This document shows, piece after piece, positions 1-6,912 of a DNA stretch of 30,369 nt. The translations under genes were made by a program, and so were the position numbers. The first letter of the stretch is position 1; each line of letters starts with the position of its first letter. The notes beneath the pieces are model-generated. The model made no database searches. It saw only the letters and a program-made list of their open reading frames with translations, and was not told the DNA's origin. Source of the stretch: Sulfuritalea sp. (lineage in GTDB: Bacteria; Pseudomonadota; Gammaproteobacteria; Burkholderiales; Rhodocyclaceae); assembly GCA_016708585.1 (NCBI GenBank), contig JADJFK010000025.1, positions 1-30,369 on the forward strand, written 5' to 3'.

Positions 1-471
1 ACGCTGGCGCCTTCGGAGTTCTTGATCATGGGGCTGACATCAAAGGCCGCCTGCTCGCAACGCCGCGCGATGTCGATTGCCGCCTCCACGGAAATGTCCC
101 AGGGATGGAACAAGTCCAGATCCATTTTCCCGGTGGCCAGCAACTTCGCGTCGGGCAGGCCGGCACAGTCGTCTTCGGCCGTAAAGCGCGCGATCGACAA
201 CGCCGCCTCGACCGATGCCCTGACTGCCGCCGGCGAGAAATCCGAACTGCTGGCATGGCCGCGCCGCTGGCCGAGGTACCGGTGACGCCGAGTCTTTGTC
301 GCGGTTGTACTCGATGGTCTCGACTTCCTGGCGGCGCACGCTGACGGATTGGCCGAAACCTTCCGAGACATCCACCTCGCAGGCGGTGGCGCCTTTGGCG
401 ACAGCGTGATCGAGGACAGTCTGCGCCAGTGCGCGCAATGCCTCTTGAGAATGAGCGAAACCCTGGGACAT
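1..471 (-). CDS. pmbA: PmbA/TldE, TldD-TldE protease subunit (5' part, frameshifted)
   Basis: PmbA (TldE) pairs with TldD in a peptidase complex that trims modified peptides and unfolded proteins. TldE is the subunit without the metal site. The start ATG at 471 begins MSQGFAHSQ, and the N-terminal domain reads EVETIEYNRDKD, then YLGQRRGHASSSDFSP, then DLDLFHPWDIS and MIKNSEGAS, which matches the family. The product can only be read by changing frame twice: one base appears to be missing between 291 and 292 and another between 279 and 280, restoring DLGVTVYLGQ. The gene is also cut by the left window edge, so only about 157 of roughly 450 residues are present. It is divergent from yjgA with a 31-base gap, as in E. 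coli. The frameshifts are probably sequence errors, but a pseudogene is not excluded. Confidence 0.85.
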
Positions 472-502
472 GCGAAGGAACCGGTCTGGTGGCGAAGCTA
501 TA

Positions 503-1033
503 ATGATAACCGTGGAAGATATCGATAACGCGCCGGACGAGTATTCCGGTCCGAGTAAATCCCAGCGCAAGCGCGAAAGCACCGCCCTGCAGGATCTCGG
601 TGCTGAACTCGTGGCGCTGTCGAAGGAGCGCCTGGCGAAGATCGACATGCCGCAACGCCTGCACGATGCCCTGCTCGAAGCGCAGCGCATCACCAAGCAC
701 GAAGCCCGGCGGCGGCAGATGCAATACATCGGCAAGATCATGCGCGATGTCGATGCGGCGCCCTTGCGCGCGGCGATGGATGAAATCAACGGCGTCTCGA
801 AGGCGGCCATCATCCGTCAGCATCAGCTTGAAAGATTGCGCACCCGCCTGATGGAAGACGAGGCGGTATTCAGTGAAATGGCCCGCGATTACCCCGGCGC
901 CGACATGCAGCACCTGCGCCAGTTGCGGCGCAACGCGCTGAAGGAAGCCGAACAGGGCAAACCGCCGCGCGCCTTCCGCGAACTCTTCAGGGAACTGCGC
1001 GACCTGGAAGGTCGCAGGCCGCGCCAAGGCTGA
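503..1033 (+). CDS. yjgA: YjgA/DarP family ribosome maturation factor (DUF615)
   Basis: DarP (YjgA) binds late 50S precursors and helps mature the peptidyl-transferase region of 23S rRNA. The 176-residue product is highly charged and helical, as the family is. It carries the typical N-terminal signature SKSQRKRESTALQDLG near residues 18-33, a middle segment ITKHEARRRQMQYIGKIMR, and a basic C-terminus. The start at 503 (MITVEDIDN) fits family length and leaves a purine-rich GGCGAAG six bases upstream. An in-frame ATG at 470 would add 11 residues (MRRNRSGGEAI) that do not look conserved and would overlap the pmbA start. The reading frame is intact, unlike most neighbours on this side of the window. 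Confidence 0.9.
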   Translation: MITVEDIDNAPDEYSGPSKSQRKRESTALQDLGAELVALSKERLAKIDMPQRLHDALLEAQRITKHEARRRQMQYIGKIMRDVDAAPLRAAMDEINGVSKAAIIRQHQLERLRTRLMEDEAVFSEMARDYPGADMQHLRQLRRNALKEAEQGKPPRAFRELFRELRDLEGRRPRQG

Positions 1034-1072
1034 CCGCCAAAAGCCCGCGAGACAGCCGACCCGGACGCCGCC

Positions 1073-1345
1073 TTAGGCAAAGTCCTTTTGCGGCGCGGAC
1101 GCAGCGCTGCTGCTTGAAGTCAGGATGGTCAACATCGCCTGCGCGTGTTCCGCGGCATCGCGCCCCAGGCCTGTCAGGTAACCGCCATCGGCCAGGGTCA
1201 GCAAGCCCTTGTCGTGAAGGCGCCGCGTTGCGGCAATGACGTCCGGATCGGCGTTCTTGTGTACCTTGATGCCCTGCTGGCTGGTTTCCAGATCAAAGCG
1301 GATCAAGGTATTCAGTTCATGGACAAGATCAGGCGTGTAGGGCAT
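1073..1345 (-). CDS. TIGR02647 family small conserved protein
   Basis: This 90-residue protein matches my recollection of the TIGR02647 family of short proteobacterial proteins. The opening MPYTPDLVHELNTLIRFDL, the central GIKVHKNADPDVIAATRRLH, and GGYLTGLGRDAAEHAQ are its conserved blocks. The function is unknown. There is no signal peptide or membrane segment, and the protein looks like a small helical cytoplasmic domain, with the central part resembling a winged-helix wing. The C-terminus is a low-complexity Ser/Ala tail (TSSSSAASAP). The gene stands alone on the minus strand between yjgA and cysB, convergent with yjgA. The start follows GAGGTTTGAC, a plausible ribosome site. The family assignment is from memory, not from a search. 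Confidence 0.72.
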   Translation of the reverse strand: MPYTPDLVHELNTLIRFDLETSQQGIKVHKNADPDVIAATRRLHDKGLLTLADGGYLTGLGRDAAEHAQAMLTILTSSSSAASAPQKDFA

Positions 1346-1455
1346 GTCAAACCTCGCTCTTAAATGTTCGGCAAAACCGGACTGAACTCCATTCTAGCTT
1401 CCCGATCCGGGAACACGGCCGCCGACATGAACGAAATGTCTCGCGACAGGACGAA

Positions 1456-2398
1456 TCACAAGCCCGGATCGGCGCCCTCGCCCTTCAGGGTCGCCTCGAC
1501 GGTCCGCCGCGTCAGTTGCGGCGCCAGCAATTCCATGAAGTCGTACTCGTAGCCGCGCAGCCACAGATCGCGGCGAAAGGCCACGCGCGTGGTATTGCCC
1601 TCAAACAGATGGCTTGCCGGCATGGCTGCCAATGTGCCATCGCGCTGGGGATCGAAAGCCATTTCGGCGATGATGCCGACGCCCAGCCCGAGGCCGACAT
1701 AAGTCTTGATCACATCGGAATCGATGGCGGTCAGCATCACGTTGGGCCGCAAGCTTTGCCGCTCGAAGGCGCGATCGATGTGCGAACGCCCGGTGAAAGT
1801 GGTGTCATAGGTAATCAGCGGGAAGTCGGCCAGTGCCTGCTAGCGTCAGCGGCTGGCGCTCCTGTAACGGATGCCCGTGCGGCGCCACTACCAGATGCGC
1901 CCACTGAAAACAGGGCAAGGTCAGCAGTTCCGCATGCCGGTCGAGCGCCTCGGTGGCGATGCCAAGGTCGGCGCTGCCGTCGAGTACCCAGTCCGCAACC
2001 TGCAGCGGACTGCCCTGCTGGATGTGCAGGCGAATCGCCGGATGGCCTTGCACGAAGCGCTGGATCACCGGTGGCAGCGTGTAGCGGGCCTGGGTGTGGG
2101 TGGTGGCGATGGACAGCATGCCGCTGCTTTCCGCCGCGTAGTCCGCGCCGACCCGCTTCATGTTCTGCGCCTCGCCGAGCATGCGCCCGGCCATGGCCAG
2201 CACGATGCGGCCAGGGGCGGTAACGGCGGTGAGGCGCTTGCCGCTGCGCTCGAAAATCGTCACGCCGAGTTCCTCCTCGAGCAGCGCGATCTGCTTCGAG
2301 ACCCCCGGCTGGGAAGTGAACAGAGCCTCGGCGGCAGCGGAAATGCTGAGTCCGCGCCGTTCGACTTCCACCAGATAACGCAACTGCTGCAGCTTCAT
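1456..2398 (-). CDS. cysB: CysB-like LysR regulator of sulfur assimilation (one frameshift)
   Basis: CysB-type regulators activate sulfate-assimilation genes in response to acetylserine. The N-terminus MKLQQLRYLVEV, the helix-turn-helix SQPGVSKQIALLEEELG (about residues 29-45), and the co-inducer domain blocks ATTHTQARYTLP, QGSPLQVADWV, ATEAL, TFTGRSHIDRAF and DSDVIKTYVGLGLGVGIIA all match CysB/Cbl. An extra G at about 1836-1837 breaks the frame. Removing it gives TLAALADFPLITYDTTFTG and a product of 313 residues, close to the usual 310-325. The gene is divergent from the TSUP-cysI-cysHDN operon, which supports a role in controlling that operon and itself. I cannot separate CysB from its paralogue Cbl. 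No clear Shine-Dalgarno precedes the start. Confidence 0.88.
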
Positions 2399-2426
2399 GT
2401 GGAAAGTATATAACTTTTAGATCTAT

Positions 2427-2449
2427 AAAAATACTTAATAAGTATTTTT
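2427..2449. promoter_or_regulatory. Palindromic operator candidate between cysB and the cys operon
   Basis: A perfect 10-base inverted repeat AAAAATACTT / AAGTATTTTT with the spacer AAT lies in the only AT-rich stretch of this part of the window. It sits 29 bases from the cysB start and about 35 bases before the TSUP start. LysR regulators bind dyad sites in exactly this position, so it is the best candidate for autoregulation and activation of the cys genes. Possible -10 elements flank it on both strands (TTATAG, read on the minus strand at 2423-2428; TATATG on the plus strand at 2456-2461). That it is a CysB site is inferred from position and symmetry. Confidence 0.55.
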
Positions 2450-2484
2450 CAGGACTATATGAAGTCTTTAGGATGCACTGCATC

Positions 2485-3292
2485 ATGGAATTTTCACTCA
2501 ACCCCCTGCTTCCCCTGTCCGGTTTTGCCGTCGGCGTCCTGGTCGGCCTGACCGGTGTCGGTGGCGGCTCGCTGATGACGCCACTGCTGGTACTGCTGTT
2601 CGGCTTCAAGCCGGCGACCGCAGTGGGCACTGACTTGCTCTACGCGGCGATCACCAAGAGCGGCGGTTCCTGGGTGCATCACAGGCATGACAATATCGAC
2701 TGGAGCATCACCGGTCGCCTGACGCTGGGGAGCGTGCCAGCCGCCGCCGTTACCCTGCTGCTACTGGCCCAACTTGGCGTCCAGGGCCACGGCGCCACGG
2801 GATTGATCTCGGTAGTACTCGGACTCGCCCTGCTGCTGACCGCCGCCTCGCTGTTTTTCCGCCAGCGCCTGCTCGATTTGGCCCGCCGCTGTCCCGCCAG
2901 CGCCGACTTTTCAAAAGCGGACGCCAGCGCTCACGGTTCTCGTCGGCGCCATCGTCGGTGCGCTGGTGACGATCTCCTCGGTCGGCGCCGGCGCCCTCGG
3001 CGTCACCGCGCTGACCTTCCTCTACCCGAACCTGGCCACGCGCCGCATCGTCGGCTCCGACATCGCCCACGCCGTGCCGCTGACCCTCGTCGCCGGCCTC
3101 GGCCACTGGTGGCTGGGCACGGTCGATGTGGTGCTGCTGGTGTCGCTCTTGATCGGGTCGCTGCCGGGCATCGCGCTGGGCGCCCATTTCGCCGCCAGGG
3201 TGCCGGAACGCGCCCTGCGCGGCCTGCTCGCCTCGGTTTTGCTGCTGATCGGCGGCAAACTCATTCGCGAATCTCGCCCCCAAGGAAAGCTC
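2485..3292 (+). CDS. TSUP (TauE/SafE) family sulfur anion exporter (frameshifted, no own stop)
   Basis: TSUP proteins are inner-membrane carriers for sulfite and other sulfur anions. The first repeat carries the family mark GLTGVGGGSLMTPLL and VGTDLLYAAITKSGG. The second repeat mirrors it with SSVGAGALGVTALTFLYP and VGSDIAHAVPLTLVAG, and about seven hydrophobic segments are visible. The two halves lie in different frames. A fourth T in the run 2908-2911 is the likely extra base, and removing it gives RRLFQ-type continuity into TPALTVLVGAIVGALVTISS. No stop occurs before the cysI start, so the end given is nominal. The start at 2485 gives MEFSLNPLL; an ATG at 2473 is an alternative. As first gene of the operon the likely role is sulfite export or sulfur-anion transport. 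Confidence 0.82.
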
Positions 3293-4975
3293 ATGTACAA
3301 ATACGACGATTACGATCACTCCATTGTTCAGGCCCGCGTCGCCCAGTTCCGCGGCCAGACCGAGCGCTATCTTGCCGGCACGCTGAGCGACGACGAGTTC
3401 CGCCCGCTGCGCCTGCAAAATGGCCTCTACATCCAGCGCCATGGCCCGATGCTGCGCCTGGCGGTGCCCTACGGCCTGCTCTCGGCCGCCCAACTGCGCC
3501 GCTTCGCCGACGTCGCCCGCCGCTACGACCGCGGCTTCGGCCACTTCACCACGCGCCAAAACCTGCAACTCAACTGGGTCAAGCTGCCCGAGGTACCGCA
3601 GATCCTCGCCGACCTGGCGCAGGACGAACTGCACGCGATCCAGACCTCGGGCAACTGCATCCGCAACATCACCACCGACCATTTCGCCGGCGTCGCCGCC
3701 GACGAGATCGCCGATCCCCGCCCCTGGGCCGAACTGCTGCGCCAGTGGTCGACCTTACATCCCGAATTCGCCTACCTGCCGCGCAAGTTCAAGGTGGCGA
3801 TTTCCGGCGCGAAGGAAGACCGCGCCGCGATACAAGTGCATGACCTCGGCTTGCAACTGGTAAGGAACGATGCCGGCGAACTCGGCTTCAAGGTCCATGC
3901 CGGCGGCGGCCTCGGCCGCACCCCGCTGCTGGGCCAGGTGGTGCAGGAATCCCTGCCCTGGCAACACCTGCTGAGCTACACCGAGGCGCTGGTGCGCGTC
4001 TTCAACCGCTACGGCCGCCGCGACAACGCCTACAAGGCGCGCATCAAGATCCTGGTCAAGGCAATCGGACGCGAGGAATTCGCACGGCAGGTCGACGCAG
4101 AGTGGGCACATCTCAAGGACGGCCCCGCGACCCTGACGACCGCGGAAGTTGAGCGCGTCACAGCGCAGTTCGCCGCGCCCGCCTACGAGACCCTGGCCGA
4201 AAACGACCTGTGCCACCTCGCCCACCTGCGCGAAGACAAGGCCTTCTCGCGCTGGGTCGAGCGCAACGTGCAGGCGCACAAGGTGGCGGGCTATGCCGCC
4301 GTCACGCTGTCGCTGAAGAAGCCCGGTGCCGCGCCGGGCGACGCCAGCAGCGAGCAGATGGAAGCCGCCGCCGACCTGGCCGAGCGCTTCAGCTTCGGCG
4401 AGATCCGCGTCTCCCACGAACAGAACCTGATCCTCGCCGACGTGCCGCAGCGCGAGCTCTACACCGTCTGGCACCGCGCCAAGGCGGCCGGCCTTGCTTC
4501 GCCGACCGTGGGCCTGATCCAGGACCTGATCGCCTGCCCCGGCGGCGATTTCTGCTCCCTGGCCAACGCCCGCTCGCTGCCGATCGCCGCCGCGATCCAG
4601 GAACGCTTCGAGGACCTCGACTACCAGCACGACATCGGCGAACTGGAACTCAACATCTCCGGCTGCATGAACTCCTGCGGCCACCACCACCTCGGCGCGA
4701 TCGGCATCCTCGGCGTCGACAAGAACGGCGAGGAGTGGTACCAGGTCACGCTCGGCGGCCGCCAGGGCAACGCCGCGCGCATCGGTGAGGTGATCGGCCG
4801 TTCCTTCGCCGCCGCCGAAGTGCCGGATGCCATCGAGCGCCTGATCGCCACCTATCTCGCACACCGGCATGCCGACGAGCGCTTCATCGATACCTTCGAC
4901 CGCATCGGCGAAGAACCCTTCCGCACTGCTGCATACCCCCACCCCCATCAATCAAGGAGAGTCGCAAATGGCTAA
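3293..4975 (+). CDS. cysI: CysI, siroheme/[4Fe-4S] sulfite reductase subunit
   Basis: This enzyme makes the six-electron reduction of sulfite to sulfide in cysteine synthesis. The 560-residue product has the two-repeat layout of nitrite/sulfite reductases: an N-terminal ferredoxin-like half with FGHFTTRQNLQLNW and TSGNCIRNITTDHFAG, and a C-terminal half with the cluster ligands. Those are C-x5-C at Cys415 and Cys421 (ACPGGDFC) and C-x3-C at Cys458 and Cys462 (GCMNSC), followed by GHHHLGAIG. The start at 3293 follows AAGGAAAG at a good distance. The upstream TSUP frame is continuous with it, so a fusion is formally possible. The last residues (PHPHQSRRVANG) are encoded across the next gene's ribosome site, and the genes overlap by 8 bases. 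A nitrite reductase role is possible but the cys context argues for sulfite. Confidence 0.93.
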   Translation: MYKYDDYDHSIVQARVAQFRGQTERYLAGTLSDDEFRPLRLQNGLYIQRHGPMLRLAVPYGLLSAAQLRRFADVARRYDRGFGHFTTRQNLQLNWVKLPEVPQILADLAQDELHAIQTSGNCIRNITTDHFAGVAADEIADPRPWAELLRQWSTLHPEFAYLPRKFKVAISGAKEDRAAIQVHDLGLQLVRNDAGELGFKVHAGGGLGRTPLLGQVVQESLPWQHLLSYTEALVRVFNRYGRRDNAYKARIKILVKAIGREEFARQVDAEWAHLKDGPATLTTAEVERVTAQFAAPAYETLAENDLCHLAHLREDKAFSRWVERNVQAHKVAGYAAVTLSLKKPGAAPGDASSEQMEAAADLAERFSFGEIRVSHEQNLILADVPQRELYTVWHRAKAAGLASPTVGLIQDLIACPGGDFCSLANARSLPIAAAIQERFEDLDYQHDIGELELNISGCMNSCGHHHLGAIGILGVDKNGEEWYQVTLGGRQGNAARIGEVIGRSFAAAEVPDAIERLIATYLAHRHADERFIDTFDRIGEEPFRTAAYPHPHQSRRVANG

Positions 4976-5495
4976 CAAACAAATCATCAAGGAGCGTCGC
5001 CTGCAGGATGACGCATGGAAGGTCGTGACCCTGGTCGACGGCGAAGCGCCCTTCGACGTCTGCCTGCCGGTCGGCCCGCTGCTGGTGCCGGTCGCGGTAT
5101 GGAAGGCGAAGAAAGCCTGCCTGATCCACCGCGAATACGAACACGGCACGCCGCTGGGCATCTGGCTCGCACCGGGGGACGACCTCGCCGAAATCGCCGC
5201 CGACCTCGACGACTTCACCGTGATCGCCGTGCATTTCCCGAAGCTCGCCGACGGCCGCGGTTATTCCACCGCCCGCCTGCTGCGCGAGCGCCATGGCTAT
5301 GACGGCGAGTTGCGCGCCTTCGGCGACATCGGCCGCGACCAGATTTTCTTCCTCAATCGCGTCGGCTTCGATGCCTTCGTGATCGGCGAGGGCAAGAGCG
5401 CCGAGGAGGCGCTGGCCGCATTCGACGATTTCCCCGAAACCTACCAGGCCGCCGCCGACCAGCCCGATCCGCTGTTCCGCCGACGGGTCGCCTGA
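4968..5495 (+). CDS. DUF934 family protein of the sulfite reductase operon
   Basis: This intact 175-residue protein belongs to DUF934, a family commonly found beside cysI in proteobacteria that lack the CysJ flavoprotein. Its biochemical role is not established. Visible blocks are GIWLAPGDDLAEIAADL, a likely beta-alpha core VIAVHFPKLADGRGYSTARLLRER (about residues 84-107), FGDIGRDQIFFLNRVGFDAFV, and an acidic C-terminal helix ending DPLFRRRVA. No cysteine cluster motif, signal peptide or membrane segment is seen; the few Cys are in DVCLP and ACLIHR. The start at 4968 follows AAGGAGA by seven bases and overlaps the cysI stop by 8 bases, which suggests translational coupling. An accessory or electron-supply role for CysI is inference only. 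Confidence 0.85.
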   Translation: MANKQIIKERRLQDDAWKVVTLVDGEAPFDVCLPVGPLLVPVAVWKAKKACLIHREYEHGTPLGIWLAPGDDLAEIAADLDDFTVIAVHFPKLADGRGYSTARLLRERHGYDGELRAFGDIGRDQIFFLNRVGFDAFVIGEGKSAEEALAAFDDFPETYQAAADQPDPLFRRRVA

Positions 5496-5520
5496 TCACA
5501 AATACCCAGGGAGCCGTACC

Positions 5521-6018
5521 ATGCTGCGCGAAAACATCCCCGATCTGGCCGACATCGAACTGGTCGCCGCCGTTGCCGAGAAAGCCGTCCGCGTCAAACA
5601 GCTGCTGCGCGATGTCGCACGCGATTACGCGCCCTCCGTCTTCGCCAACAGCCTGGGCGCCGAGGACATGGTGCTGACCGACATGATCTGGAGCGAAGCG
5701 ATCGGCATCGGCTATTTTTCGCTCGACACCGGCCGCCTGCCGGCCGAGACTTACGACCTGATGGCGCGCGCCGAAGCCCACTACGGCCGCCGCCTGGCGG
5801 TGTATGCACCGCGTCATGAGGCGGTGCAGGACTTCGTCGCCGGTCACGGCATCAACGGCTTTTACGCTTCGGTCGAGGCGCGCAAGGCCTGCTGCCACGC
5901 GCGCAAGATCGAGCCGCTGCAGCGCGCGCTGGCCGGCAAGCAGGCGTGGATCACCGGGCTGCGCGCGGCGCAGTCGCCGACCCGCGACACGCTCAGGACC
6001 GTCGCCTTCGACCATGCC
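5521..6018 (+). pseudogene. cysH: CysH, APS/PAPS reductase (C-terminal half missing, joined in frame to cysD)
   Basis: CysH reduces adenylyl sulfate (APS, or PAPS) to sulfite using thioredoxin. The start at 5521 follows CAGGGA. The N-terminal domain is well preserved: SLGAEDMVLTD near residues 45-55 (nucleotide-binding loop), YFSLDTGRLPAETYDL near 65-80, and VEARKACCHARKIEPL with Cys124-Cys125, the first half of the [4Fe-4S] ligand set of APS reductases, then AWITGLRAAQSPTRDTL at 142-158. From about residue 160-166 the sequence becomes CysD. The second ligand pair (usually CAPCTR-like) and the catalytic C-terminal ECGLH segment are absent, so about 75-80 residues are lost. As written the product would not reduce APS. 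This is either a real deletion or a misassembly; the end given is the approximate junction. Confidence 0.85.
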
Positions 6019-6912
6019 CTCGACCACCTCGACTGGCTGGAGTCCGAGTCAATTCACATCCTGCGCGAAGTGGCCGGCCAGTGCAGCAATCCGGCGCTGC
6101 TGTTCTCCGGCGGCAAGGATTCCATCGTGCTCCTGCGCCTGGCCGAAAAGGCCTTCCGCCCGGCACGATTTCCCTTCCCGCTGCTGCACGTCGACACCGG
6201 ACACAACTATTCCGAAGTCATCGACTTCCGCGATGCCCGCGCCTGCGAACTCAACGAACGCCTGATCGTGCGTTCGGTGGAAGCTCGATGGCGCGCGGCA
6301 CGGTGCGCCTGAAGTCGGCCGACGAGTCGCGCAACAAGCACCAGTCGGTGACCCTGCTCGAAGCCATCGAGGAGTTCGGCTTCGACGCCTGCATCGGCGG
6401 CGCCCGCCGCGACGAGGAAAAGGCCCGCGCCAAGGAACGCATCTTTTCCTTCCGCGACAGCTTCGGCCAGTGGGACCCGAAGAACCAGCGCCCCGAACTT
6501 TGGGATCTTTACAACGCCCGCGTGCATCAGGGCGAGAACACCCGCGTCTTCCCGATTTCAAACTGGACCGAACTCGACGTCTGGCAATACATCGAGCGCG
6601 AGAAGCTGGCCCTGCCCTCGATCTACTTTCGCCCACACGCGCCCGGTGGTCGACAAGGGCAGCCTGCTGCAACCGGTAACGGAGCTCACCCCGGCCAGAG
6701 AGGACGAGTTGATCGAAAACCTGCGCGTGCGCTTTCGCACCGTCGGCGACATCACCTGCACGGCACCGGTCGAATCGGTCGCCGACACGGTCGACAAGAT
6801 CATCGCCGAGACGGCGACGACCACGCGCATCACCGAACGCGGCGCGACGCGCCTGGACGACCAGACATCGGACGCGGCGATGGAGCTGCGCAAGAAGGAA
6901 GGGTACTTCTGA
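6019..6912 (+). CDS. cysD: CysD, sulfate adenylyltransferase small subunit (two frameshifts, start lost)
   Basis: CysD is the catalytic subunit that adenylates sulfate from ATP. Clear blocks are LDHLDWLESESIHILREVAG, the PP-loop SGGKDSIVLLRLAEKAFRP, HVDTGHNYSEVIDFRD, IGGARRDEEKARAKERIFS, WDPKNQRPELWDLYN, NWTELDVWQYI, FRTVGDITCTAPVES and the terminal ERGATRLDDQTSDAAMELRKKEGYF-like end. One base is missing at about 6283 (restoring RSVEDSMARGT) and one T is extra in 6627-6629 (restoring IYFAHTRPVVDKG). No in-frame ATG, GTG or TTG lies between the cysH part and this domain, so the native start has gone with the cysH 3' end. The stop overlaps the cysN start (TGATG), the usual coupled arrangement. 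Confidence 0.88.

Noticed and set aside
1399..1413. Inverted repeat TTCCCG-ATC-CGGGAA between cysB and the small gene
   Set aside because: Only a 6-base stem without a T run on either side; as a terminator or operator it is not supported beyond chance.
2750..4951. Two long minus-strand open frames opposite TSUP and cysI
   Set aside because: Both lie antisense to clearly recognised genes, are rich in Ala/Gly/Val/Arg and have no motif.
5990..6030. Insertion sequence or excision scar at the cysH-cysD junction
   Set aside because: No terminal inverted repeats, target duplication or transposase fragment is visible; the join is clean.
6288..6312. A short CysD ending at 6312 as a genuine truncated protein
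   Set aside because: The rest of CysD continues in the next frame immediately afterwards with full family similarity, so the stop is due to a one-base loss.
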